DNA from: Xiphias gladius
Taxonomy: Eukaryota; Chordata; Actinopteri; Istiophoriformes; Xiphiidae
Length of the DNA stretch: 64,000 bases
Direction of reading: 5' to 3'
Assembly: GCF_016859285.1 (NCBI RefSeq)
Contig: NC_053400.1
Span: 26,073,001-26,137,000, forward strand
How positions within the stretch are numbered: position 1 is the stretch's first letter; each line of letters begins with the position of its first letter. The notes beneath the pieces were generated by a model. It had not been told where the DNA came from. It did no database searches and saw nothing but the letters and a program-made list of their open reading frames with translations. A program made the position numbers and the translations under genes. Positions 35,439 to 48,400 of the stretch are shown here, in pieces.

Positions 35439-38400
35439 GTAAGGAACTAGAAAGCTCGGAGGTTTTGGAATTCAGTCAGCGTGCTAGCCATACTGTTTTA
35501 CACACTGTCACTTGCATATGCGCTCCGTAGCTGTTTAGCCAAACGGCTAGTAACTTGACTCAACTGCAGAGGCTAGCCTGTTAGCAGCTAGCCACATCCA
35601 ATCGGGCCACTTCGCATGGTCTCGCTGCATCCGACAAATGTAGCTAAGTTACCAAAGTAGGCGTCCCATTAACGGCTTGGTTTGGCTTTAACTGTTTGTC
35701 AGCTAATGTGTGGCGACTTCAGCTGGGCAATGATAATCAGGATCAACATGTCAACTGTCAGCGTGAAAATCCTAAATATGTCAAGAACATGTCAGCTAAC
35801 GTCGTTTAGTCGCCCACTGTGTCTACAGGAGGGGGAGGAGGCAGCCAAGTGAACACCAGTAACTTACTTGATGTAGGTAAGGCTATTAATGCGATATGAT
35901 TTCCTCGTGTTTTATGGCAGCACCAAGTGTCATCTAATGATTCAGGTATCTGTCTCTGTCTGTCTGGGTAGGATATGAGTTGCAGTATTTTTAAGGACAG
36001 TGGGGAGGGTTCGGGAAAGCCTGTGGCTTCAACAACAGTACCACGCATTAGCTAGGTGGGAGGTCAATGAGTCCAGTGACACACTCTTTTGCTCGAGAGC
36101 TAATAGGAGTGCTTATGTGCGTGTGTGTTCACAATGGTAACTTGACCAGCAGGGCTCAATGTTGAATGAAGGGTGTGGTCCAAGCCCTAAGGAGGACGTC
36201 TGCTCAGGGAAATGTGGTTTTCCTTTTTAGCCTGAAGGCAGGTGGCCTTCCTGAAGCTGTGAAGCAGGTATTGTAACCGAGTGGAATGCCGTGATGAGGC
36301 TGACAAGGCATTTTTTTTGCTGATGCCTCCCGTCGTACCACCCTTTGCGGTACAGTGTGATAAAGTGCAGATAAACGGGCTCCTCAGATAGGATTTGTTT
36401 AACCTGCATACCTTTTCACCAGTGAAACCTGGACGTAGGGGCCTAGTTTCACCCTTGGTGTAATGCAGCCACAATAGTGAATAGTGGCTGTTATTAGTCT
36501 TCACAAAGGCGCGGAAGGTGCAATCTTTCTTGAACCTATATTATTCATACTCTAGCCCTTGCAAGTCTTTGCTGAGCTGAAAGGCAGGGCACTCCCTGAA
36601 ATCTGTTCTCATTATATAATAATTGAGTGTGTGTCTGGAGTGTGTGGCTAGAACAGGGGAGTATACAAATCATGTGTGTTTGTTTGAGAAAACACCCTAC
36701 TTCCTGCCTTGCCCTTGCCAGGTCTGTACAAGAGAAGAACAACTGAGTGAATGAACAACATAAATGTTGGTTGTTTTCTTTTTCCGACATATGGTTTTTA
36801 CTGACTGTTAAAGTGGAAAAATAACAATCACTGTGGGTCTAATAAAAAAAAAAGCCTGGTCGGCATTCACTGATACATGGTCAAACATCAGTACCATAAC
36901 TATTTAAACACTTTTTATTCTCCTGACACCTATATCTTCTTACTATTTTACTTGTTTTGTGTATAGGAGTGAATATATCCTAGTGATAGCATGATCAAAC
37001 CCTCCGTTGCCACCTATTCCATGTGTTTTCCATCATTTCTGACACTTGCAGGCGCCTTAGTAGGCTGAACATGGAAAGGATAGAGGAGAACTGAGTAACA
37101 ACAGCCTGGAGAGACAGAATGTTAGATAATAAAACTGGAGAAGAGTAGGTGGGAGGAGGAAGTGCAGACTCTTATCCCATGGGTAGTAGAGCTGGGTCAT
37201 TCTAACTATAGTCATTTTTGCTCTGTTGGGGCGTTCTATAATAATGTAATAACCAGTCATTACTTCCTGTTCATCACAGAGCTGTAAACTTCTGTTCATA
37301 CAGCTTCTGCCTCTGAGATCTAAAGTAGCACAGGCAACCTGGATATTGATTGCAAGAATTATACTTGACAGAGTTTTTTTTTTTTTTTTAAGCTGTTAAG
37401 AGTTCTATAATATAAGCCATACCTGGCATGGTGTACTTACATACTTAATGGCCCAAATAATCTTAAAATTTGTCTGTGTCTTTTCTATTACCGAATTATA
37501 AACAGAACTTGGTCTCTTATGCACACATACAGAACATGAGTGCCTTTTTCTATTAAGGTGGGTTTAACTTCGTAAATGTGGTAATACATCTTATAGCCTT
37601 GCTTAATTCAGTCAAGTTTTTATCACTTGTCCCTTCAGACTGGTTATTGCATTCAGGGGAAGAAATAAATCACAAAACGTCTAGCCTGCGTGGTGAACTT
37701 AAATTGTGATATATGTGGCTCTGTCCCTGTGCAATCCTCAGTAGCACGTTTATGTGCCCAACAGTAGCCTGAGTGTACAGGTCAGTCAAGGAAAGCTCAA
37801 TGTGAGTATAGAATGCAGACAGGTTTGCAGTATTACTGGCTTTGAGCCATCTGTTGTTGTCTTGAGGGATTAGCAGAGTTGAGAAGGAGAAAGGAATCAA
37901 TCAGATTGGACTAATGGATCCTCTCTGTGTCTCCACCTCTGCCTGAGCCCACCCATGGCCATCATTATCCCTGTCTGCATGCTCCATTACTCTTCTGTCT
38001 GCACACTCTATAGTACTGGGCTTCACTGTGAACGGTGGTTGCTGTTTTAAATGTCTTGAAATATATGTCAGTCAAGTGGATAGTGGTTTTGAGGAAGTAG
38101 ATAATATGGTAAACCGTGTTATTTTGAGCTGATCTTATCATAAGAGCATTATATGTGCGTTTGTATGTGTGTGTATGTGTGTGCACTTGTGTGACTTACG
38201 CTTATCCCTGGCTCTAGCATCTCTGCTTTTTCTAGATCCCGGCCAGAAATGTCACCACATCATTGCATTCTGCACATCTCAGAATTTAACTGGGTGATTT
38301 AACCAAAATTGGGACCATTCAGTCATAACTCATACTCATACTCACACTGGCTAGCAAAGATTTGAATTGTGCAAAAGTAAATGACAAGAGTTAGGTCTGG

Positions 38401-39091
38401 ACATGAGGCTTTTTGGCAGAAAGGATCAAACATGTTTTTTAGATTCTGGAAATCTGGCAAGCTGTAAAGGCAAAATATACTCATGATTACAGTAAAAAAC
38501 GCAATATGTTTTTTGTGTCTTGGGACATTTCATTGTTGATTATAAAAGATGAACAAAACACCCCTTTTCAGAAAATAGCCAGCAAAAGTTTTGTAATGAT
38601 ATAATGAGAAACAAATCCTGGTGCTGTTCCATGAACTCAGCACGAAAAACTACTGTATTGTTTGCATCACGCAGAACTGTTTTCATATTATTTGGATGCA
38701 TGAGATTTAATCTGTCAGATGTAATGTTAAAGTTAAAACTTATTTGGATATATGTCGGTTCTCTAGTGTAGTGTTGTGTGTCCATGGTTCTTCAAAAATA
38801 ATGATTTCTGAATTGATTTCAGCATTATGTAATTTCTAGGATTTTCTTCTGTAAGGCTATATAAATTCAATTTTTTATTTACATTATTTTACAGCCTGCC
38901 ACTCTGATTTGGGCCAGATTTTAATAGCCAATTAGATCGTTGCACCACCTTACTTGCCTACCATCCTTAGCTTAGCTTCACTGCAGTGCCATTGGCTTCA
39001 CATCAGTAGCTCTGATAATATTTGGCAGTAGCACTTTACTAGACATCACTGTACTGACTCTGTTTTCCAGGCTCTGATTAAACTGCTGTAT

Positions 39092-39172
39092 AGCAGAACA
39101 TTAGGGTGAGATTATTATTGTATATCATATCGAAGCAGAACATTAGGGTGAGATTATTATTGTATATCATAT
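39092..39172 (+). repeat. 42-bp tandem duplication in a tmod3 intron
   Basis: A 39-base unit beginning AGCAGAACATTAGGGTGAGA occurs at 39092-39130 and, identical, at 39134-39172. Confidence 0.95.
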
Positions 39173-39725
39173 TTATACGCTTTGATTAAAGCCATCAGTG
39201 TTGACATTTTATCCCAGCTTCATCTGCTGGAACTCAGGGTTGCGAATGCCTCTGCCATGACTCTCATAATCGAATCAGAGAAGATGAGGGTAGTTGTAGA
39301 GGTCTAATGGATGAGGTGAGGGCAGAATTAGCCCAGGACAGAGCCTGGTTTGTGGAGACGAAGGAATGAACAGTACGAGAGACACACACTGTGTCAGACT
39401 CTTCAGGGAGTTCTTCTGAACTGGAGAAATCACTCAGGCAGCTCCGGGGAAATGGCACTAAATGTTTAAAGAATCCTTGGCTAAACCACAGAGTTGAAAC
39501 ACAGGGTTTTTTCTTCTGCTGTCACAGAGTTTAGATTTCGTGCTGTATTTTACAATTGACATTAATGAGTTGGGTTGATGGAATATTTCTTTGTAGTCTA
39601 GTGCATTTACAGGTAGCAGCTGCAATTAAGTACTTGTACTTATTCTGTATATACACAAACACAATTTTAGTCACCTTGAAAAAGAACTTTTTTGACTAAA
39701 GCATGAGCCAAGTATTTGGGCAAGT

Positions 39726-39769
39726 ACAAGTTTCAGTTTAAATGTGTATACGGTTAAACTGAAACTTGT
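39726..39769. repeat. Perfect 16-bp inverted repeat in a tmod3 intron
   Basis: ACAAGTTTCAGTTTAA at 39726-39741 is exactly complementary to 39754-39769, with a 12-base loop. Confidence 0.95.
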
Positions 39770-40406
39770 GTGTGAGTGATTAGGACTAAGACCATCTGTG
39801 AAGTCCTGCAGGGACATCACGAGGTCATTTTGTGTGTGGACTATGGCGTGGGAGAGGGTGCTGAAAAGTGCTGAAGAGCCTCTTCATTTTGTTTGACAGG
39901 ATGCACCCTCACTCCCTAACTCATTTACTTATCTGAGCTTTATTTAATCTAACTGTGTTGTTATGTTCTTATAAATGTACTTAGAGTTTACTGCATTTCC
40001 TGCCCGTGTTACAGTTTGTTTGTTTTGTCGGGCCCTTAGTCCAAAAAAGAAAAATATAGTCATGCATTTTCACATCTACTAGAATAGGCTTCTTTGGTTT
40101 CATCCTTTAAGATGATAATGTTTTCTAAATTAGCACAAAGTCGGTGTTCACAAGGAGATGCTGGTGATTCTCATGATCAGATGATTTGTCCAAGTGTGAG
40201 AAAGTTCTTCCTTTGTTCCAGCTGTGTTTGTGTGCTGCATCATTGCAAGGCTTCATTATCCAGCCCAGCTGTGATCAACTATTGTTTCACAGGGATGAGA
40301 TACACAATGCTTATCTCTGTTTACAAGATTACATTGTTTTAGTCAGCTAAAGTAAAAGGAATCCTCATAAATTTTTATTTGTGTTTGTTCCCAATATTTT
40401 TCTTAG

Positions 40407-42324
40407 GTAGCCTCTCCGTGGTCTGGAGCAGTGAGCCCAAGAAGGAACAGTGTGGCTGTGGTCTGCTGCTCAGTGTTGCTTAGCGAACTATAGCTGGCAC
40501 CATGGCGTTGTCGTACAAGAAGGACCTGGACAAGTACAAGGATCTCGACGAAGATGAAATCCTCAACAAACTATCAGCGGAGGAGCTCAAACAGCTGGAG
40601 ACAGCCCTCGAGGAGATGGATCCTGAGGTCAGGGCCCGGTGAGGGTTGGAGGAGCTCCAGGGCTCTTAAGTGGGAGGGAGTTCCTGTGGCAAAGGGATTT
40701 ATTGGGAAATGGCCAATTTAAAAATGAAAAACAATTCCTGCATTTTATGCACTACGCTCATAAAATCCTTTTCAGCCATAATTCATTTTCTCAAATAAGG
40801 GACACTGCTGCAATCTTAGACATGCCCCAGTTTGCAAAATATTAAAAAAAATTACACCTAGTTTTACCTGGTACTAACACGTTTATGCCACTTGTCAGGG
40901 TTGTAGTAAGTCACTGGTATCATAGTCTGTGAATGGTAGACAGCGGACATCGCTGAAGCAGATTAAGGGAAAGGGAATCCACCAAAAAAACACATTATAC
41001 CATGTCATCACAGTTAAACTTCCTGCATGCAATGAACTTCAAATCCATCCAAATTAAAATTCAAGGATGAATTTTTGCAACTGCACCGCTTCCAGTCTGT
41101 AGCCCCTATGGTTGGGAAAATAAATTAAAGGGGGAGTCTGGGTTGCAAACCCTGCCAGCGGGCTGCCAAATGTTTTGTGTAATTATTTGTGAGTAGAGCT
41201 GTAGAGTATAATGAAATCCCTTTCGGGCCCCTGGATGTTTTTTTTTTTTTTTTTTTTTTAAATTCCATCTAAATGGAGTGAGAGAAATCCCCCTGCATGG
41301 TGATCACACCGGGTACACAGGAAACTGTCAGCTGCAGAGGGAAAATATGATTTCTGGATCTCATTGTCAGGTAAAATTTGGTGTGCTCACAAAAAGCAGC
41401 TTCTTGATTGCAATAGTGGCAGTGTGCACAAATTATAAATTGTCACGCATCCTTTTTCACCTCCCCCAGGTTTTCAGTCACCTAAAACAAATGGTCCATA
41501 ATAAGTTGTTTTTTTATGCAAGTCTTTAAAGTCATGAGATTTTGGTTTATATGCATCAAGTTAAACTAGATCAGAGTATGTTTACTTCCTGTTTTGAGGA
41601 ACTTTTAATTCGTGTCTATTTTCCACGTGAAACAAAAGCTCCTAAATCTGGCACTGATGACAACCACCTCACAGACCTGACGGTGCATGGAATATACTGG
41701 CATTTGCTTTCAGCGCTCTATCTGACAGAAGTTTGTAAACATGCCAAATATTTAGTTTGGAGTAGGCAGCATTTTCTGCCTGTTTCTGCCTGCTACATAA
41801 TTGTAAAATATGCTTTAAGAGCAGAACAAGCTGCTTGTCTTCATTTGATGTTACAGTGATGAAAATACCTTTAAAGAGATACTCTGATACTACTAGCAGG
41901 TGTGGGGGCAGTGCACTGAAAAATTTCTCCCTTTTATTTTTTAATGCATGATTCAGTTGCAGAAATGATCACATAATTGAACACATAGTTTTTCTGAAGG
42001 CAGACAGATACATTTACAGCTTAAAAACATAATTTAGTTTTTACCAGTTTACCAGTCTATGGATAGAAGATTTCAGGTCTATAGTGAGTGTACTGCATTC
42101 TTCATCAGTTGACAGGTCTAATGTGTCTCCTTGTTTCCTCTCCCCAGAATGCTCTTCTCCCAGCCGGTTTACGTCAGAAGGACCAGACATCCAAGAATGC
42201 CACAGGACCATTTGACAGGGATCGTTTGCTCAAATACCTGGAGAAGGAAGCCATGGAGTACAAGGACAGAGAGGATGTAGTCCCCTTCACTGGAGAGAAA
42301 AAAGGTGTGTTTGTGTGTGTTTGT

Positions 42325-42408
<84 letters not shown>

Positions 42409-45400
42409 AGCAGGTCATTTCTACATGAATATTTAGAGACTTAAAAACCAGCATCGACTTAAAATCATTGATGGATGCTAAGGATCTGTAAGTTTTAAAG
42501 TATTTGAATGATTACTCATCTCCATGAAGAACCGTTCCTCTTCCTGAGGTTTCTTCTTTTCCCTCCCTTTTATTTCCGGGTTCAGACTACACAATATAAA
42601 AGCTAATAACTGCCTGACCCGACTGACGTACGGCGTCTGGACTAAAAAAGGGCGTAGGACACGACAATTGATAATTTTGTCTCATTTAGTGTATCATGGT
42701 GGACGGCAACCGATGCTGCATCTGGGACGCCTCTGGAGGTCCACGGAGACTAGCGTGTCAAAAAGGAGCACAGAGCGCTCTTCAGTGCACATATGTAAAC
42801 ATAGCATAAGTGGAACTGTGAAACAGATGAAAGGTTTGTGGAGCTATGGCAACCACACCTCTGCATTTTTACTGTGTGCTTGGAACACAAGACAGCCATT
42901 ATCATATGCGCCGCTTCGGACTCAATCCTGCATTCTTCTTCCTGGAAGCTGGTCTGTAGCACCTCCTTCTGATGACATCATGCCGGCCGTGGCAGACGGC
43001 AAGCTGTGTTTCGTCGATGAACAACGCATAGTCTGTCACATCTCTTGGCCAAGTCACAGCAAGAATTTATGACTATAATCACCTAATTTGACACATTGGC
43101 CATCTAATCAGTTAGACATATTGTGTAGTCTGAACCCGTCATTAGAGTTTATAGAGAGTTTTTCCTTATCTAAACTGAGGTCGAAGTGTTTTTAACGCAA
43201 ATTTGTGATTTGGGGTTATATAAATAAAATGGACTTGATATGACATGCATTTAGTTGAGTTGTTGCAGTGCAGTTTGACTTGAAATTAACCTCAGTCCTT
43301 ACAGGTAAAGTAGAGATCAACGCATATGAAGAACATGATTTGCAATTGGAAAAAAAGTTACAATGGTCAAGTATTGCAGTTGAAATGATCACAAAAAAGC
43401 TCAGCAAATTCCAGTAATGATGATATATTTAGCATACCATGTCTAACATAAATAAAATCAGTAATCTGGTGCTACCACATGTTAATACTGTATTTCTCAG
43501 GGGAAGGAGAAGCAAGGCGTGTCTGTGTATGCCTGTGTCTGTGTTAGCAGTACTGTTAATACACAGCAGTAAGTACTGTTCTGCCGTCTTTGCGGGTATT
43601 ATTAATGCATGTCTGCTCTTATGCAACATACAGCAGTGTGGGGGGAGGGGTGTTTGTAACAGGGGATAGGAGGTAGGGAGTGTCAAAGGAGTAGATGAGG
43701 TTAGGATTAGATGCCTTGAATTAATCTATTTATAAATCTTAGTTGGTATATTTATTTTTTTATCAGTTCAGGGTCAAAAGGTCAGTAAGGCTTGACTTGA
43801 TGTGCTTAAGGGTGAGGCTCAGGTTGTGTTTTTTTTTTTTTTGTTTGTTTTTTTTCTCAGAAGATTCTATGTGAATCTGAGCCTAAAGCCTTGTTTGAAT
43901 GGGAGTGATTTCTCAAATTGACAGATTTCTTTGTCTGTTTGTTTTGACTTTTTTCATTGATTGAAGATGCATACTGTCCAGCTGTGGACCTCTGTCCTAT
44001 GTCTTACAAAAAGTCCAAATGTCACAAAAATAATTATTAATTTTACAGCCATTGGAAGTGGATGTATGTAATACTTACTGAGTTATTTAATGAGGCTTTT
44101 TAGCAGGCAACTGAGCCTTTAGTGTTGGTATTGAAGGAGTGAAAGGACACAAGGTATTGAATGTGGGATGCATCATCTTTACACCAGACTTCATGGAGTT
44201 GTCTACCCAAAGGGGAATGTAATTTTCAGATGGTATCACAACCCAGTTGTTGTTTTTGGCAGGATTTTTATTTTTTACACGAAAAGATTAAATAAGTCAC
44301 TGCTGATCCAGATGGAATCAGTGTTAAAACTGAAATAATCTGACTTTCTCGAGAGAAACCAGGTCCATTCAAACAGGTCTTAAGACATACCTGTGGTAGT
44401 CACTTTCTAGAAGAGAGAAAAATGAGATGCTTTATCTGACAGCATGACAGAAAAAAACAGAGTAGTAAGTAAGTAGAGTAGAAAAATGACTGGGTAGAAA
44501 TTCTTTTCCAGAGGAATTCCTTTTGTTGGAGTCCTAACGTTACTCCCTCTCTGGAAAGGAAATATGGAACTGACATCTTCCCCCTGACCCAACCCTGGCC
44601 TGTTAGAAATTATGATCCCCGTGAGTGTGTATGTATGTGTGCAGCCATGCTGGTGTGCACACCCTATGACAACATGGAAAACTCAAATCACTCTGGTGGT
44701 TCTGTGGAATGTAGCTGGTTCTCTTCCCCTTGTTATACTCACCCCCTGCTGATAAATAATGTGGTCATGAGTGTGCGTGTCTCCTTTCAGTAACGCACAT
44801 AATTTCAGAGGAAAACAGCCTGCTTAAATGCCATGGCAACCAATGCTCCCTTTTAACCACTTAAATGTAATTACTTTGTAAAAAATCAGTCCTTATTGCT
44901 TTTCTGTAATCCATATTTTCTGATTGTCCATTCCTTCTGTTTGTCGTTGATTTCCTTCGAGGTTTGTCAACATTATTAACATTGTGAAGTTCTGGCTGGA
45001 TAGTGGTTGAGGTTGATTAAATGTTGAAAAGGAAAATGTGCATTATAATTGTATTTTAGAGTTGCACACTTATTGGTGGCATGTTCAGTGGGGTTCGGTT
45101 GAGGTTTAAATTGGGCACAGTTAGTCATGTGTGGGAGTAAAGGAATATTTATTACTTGTTATACTAATTGGAGCATTCAAGGCATGCTTCCACTGGAGTC
45201 TGATGAACATCATTTTTGTTGAGGTTACAGTGAAGGGTGTGGCTGTTGCACCAGTGAAAACACAAGCACATGAGGTCTGTACCGCATGACTCCAGTGTTC
45301 AGTTTGCTTCTTTCACAACTGAGGCATTGGCATTTGCCAATAAGCGGCTCTATGTAACAGGGAACTAATACTGCACAGGCGATAAATCAGGTACTGCAAA

Positions 45401-48400
45401 TTTACTGCTCAAGATTTAGTAATAGTTTAGTTTAAAGGATTATTCTGGTTTAATACATCATATCTTTGTCATTTTTGTTCTGTTTCTGTCGTTCCCTCAC
45501 CAAGACAATTGCTGTAATGTGGTGAACAAACCCACAAGTAGTGCATTAGTCGATTAATCCATTCGTTGATCAGAGAAACATAATCGAATGATAATCGAAT
45601 AATCCTTTAGGGTCATTTTTTTTGGCAGAAAAGCCAAACACATTTAGCAGATCCAGCTGAAGATTGATGCATTTTTTTGTTGTGCATGAAAGTAAAATGA
45701 ATATCTTTAAATTTTTTGACTGTTGGTTGGACAAGACAAGATGTTTAAAGATGTCATCTTGAGCTATAGTCACGTGGGAAATTCTTACAAGCATTTTTCC
45801 CATTTATTTTTTGACATTTTAAAGATTAAACAATGACTCGGTTAATCGATTAAATAATTGGCTGATTAATCCATAATGAACATAACCATTAGTTGCAGCC
45901 CTACATACAAGTGAGCCAAATTTATTTGGTAGAATGAACAAAAGCCAAAAGTTCATTTGAAACATCCATCCCTGTGCGGTCGCAGTAATCCTGTGCAGTT
46001 GGGGATTATTACCACCATTTGGTTGTGCTCAATTTCAGTTATACCTCCAAAAATGTTAATTTGCTTTAACTGCTTTTTTACGGCCTGTTTGATTTTCTTA
46101 ATGCTTATCTCTCTTGCCTCGTCTGACTTTGTTGAAGAGATGTGAATGGATTCCCAGACCTTATCATTAGAGATGTGAAACCAATCCTAAAGATCAGGAT
46201 TGGGTGCCAATCTGGGCATATTTTAATTGACTAGTACTGGCTGAAATAAAGCAGATCAAAATCTCATCATTTCTTTAATATATTCTACCTTGTTTTGCCC
46301 ACCTCTAGCCTGCTAGCGTTGCAGCACTGCTCTCCTTTATGACAACCTACAGTGCAAGAATTGAGTGAAAATTAGAGCATGTAAACCTCTGTTCAGACAG
46401 AGAGGGTGTTAGAATTTGTAGAATTCACTAAACTCAGTTATTAACGAATCTTTAATCTATCCTCCCCTCCTTGCAATTGTACAAAACTATTCAGGCTAGC
46501 CTCTTCTTGTTTTTAGCCAACACTCTCTGTTGCTTATTGGATCGGACTCAGAATTGGCAGATACTTAATATTAAAGGACGGGTTGGAATCGGGGCAGAAA
46601 ACCTTGATTGGGACAGTCCTACTCAGCAATTAGTAAAATGTTCATAAACCATAGAAATTATTTCCAGAATTTCAAAAATAAATTCCAAGGAATAAATTGG
46701 AATGATTTTTTAAGGTCCATACCATTATCTCGTTTTTAAAAACAACAAAAGAAAGAAAAGAAAATATACAGCACTGCTATCAGCATGCACAGCACCAGGA
46801 TGATGTATTCTGTGTCTAATTGTTTCCATCAGACCAATGGCAGTGATGAATGACTCGTCACAAAATCTGCTGCCTTGATTGGGGAAAAATGATGGCCTTT
46901 TTTGAATTAATGGGACGGAATGCACATTTTCAAAGAGGCTATATTTTCAGGCTTCTCCTGGGATCATGAGTGTCCAGTCAAAACCCAGCCTTTTCTGAAT
47001 CTGTCTGAGCCTCCAGATACTCCTGTTACAGACAGACGTTGCTTAACTGACGTTCCTGTTTTCCCTCCACATTTGTACAATGTTTTACCCCAATGTGTTT
47101 TCCTCATTTTCTTTTCCTTGATGTGCATGTTTGATCTTGTGAGATCATACAGATGACAAGACTTTGGGGTTGTCAGTCCCTTGGCCCTGTCATTCCTAGC
47201 TTCTGAGGGGCTAAATGTCGCTCCAGAGGGACTGGCACAGGATGCTGCCTGATGACTGTATTTACTGTTTACTGGCTTTCAGGAAGTGCCAGAGCCCCCA
47301 CTAGGGACCAGTTTGAGCAATTTGACAGCCTTTACTGACTTAGAAGTAGGGAAGGGGGGGGGGGCTGTTGTTGGGGTGTTTTTGTTTAAGGAGACAGGCG
47401 TATAGAGACGCTGGATGGTCTCTCTGTTCAGTGCAAGTGTTTGCTGCCCAAGCAGTGAAGTTTAGATTAGACTCAAGTCATTGTTCCATGACTTCCTTCG
47501 CTCCTTCCGTTTCTTCGCTCAGATAGGTTACCATGGCAATACCACAGTTGTCAGAGTTCAGCTAGTCTGAATCACTGATGGTTAGGGAAGGCTGTGTAAA
47601 ATAGCAGGAGGACCAGACTTATTTAAAAAGGAAATTGTTGTTGTTCACACTTCACCGCCTTGTCAGAAAGATTACCATTATTATATGCTGGCCTAAACAA
47701 GAATTTTAGTGAATTTTATATCAATTTAACTGCATTCAATCACAATGGATATAATGATGGATGTAATGAGGATGAGAGATTAAAGCTCAAGTATAAAGGA
47801 GAGTGTTGACCATTTCAAAGTCCTGCTCTGATGTGTGTTGTCTGATGTCGAAGAAAAAAAGTAAAATGTGTCGTTGCTAGAGATACACGACCTGATTAAC
47901 GCTATGTATGTATATTAATTACACAGTCTCTTTATCTGGGAATGGGCCCATTTGCTTCTAGGCACACCCGCTCACACAATCACACAGCAGTTGGCAGTCA
48001 TGCAGTCTTATGACTGTGGCACAAGGCAAGAAGATACAGTAGGAATGGCTGTAGAAGAATATTGAGTCACATTAACTGACAGTTAACAGCTGGAAATGTT
48101 TTATAGAAATGGGAGGTTGTGAAACATCTCTTAAACCCTTCACCTGGCCTGCATGTACCCGTTTCTTCTGTCTATGTTGATGTTAAAGTACTTTATTGCC
48201 TGCAGATTTTTACGAGGGCTGAATCATCTCCTTTGAGTTTAGAAATGGAATTAAATTCTCATCTCCTTTCCTTCTTTCTCTGTAGGTAAAATATTTGTTC
48301 CTAAGCAGAAACCAACAGACGCATGCCAGGAAGAAGTCACAACCCTCGATCCAGAATTAGAGGAAGCCCTCTCCAGTGCCACAGATACAGAACTGTGTGA

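Larger units (their letters stand above)
35439..40406 (+). other. Probable tmod3 5' UTR intron (about 5 kb)
   Basis: Bounded by the candidate GTAAGG donor and the TTCTTAG acceptor. It contains the 42-bp tandem duplication and the 16-bp inverted repeat; otherwise nothing was recognised. Confidence 0.45.
43246..48285 (+). other. Remainder of tmod3 intron 2 of the coding region
   Basis: Holds the two hAT-like elements near 45.7 and 46.4 kb; otherwise AT-rich without recognised genes. Confidence 0.6.

Noticed and set aside
42668..43072. 134-codon ORF inside the 562-bp transposon
   Set aside because: It does not resemble a transposase, and the element's length marks it as nonautonomous.
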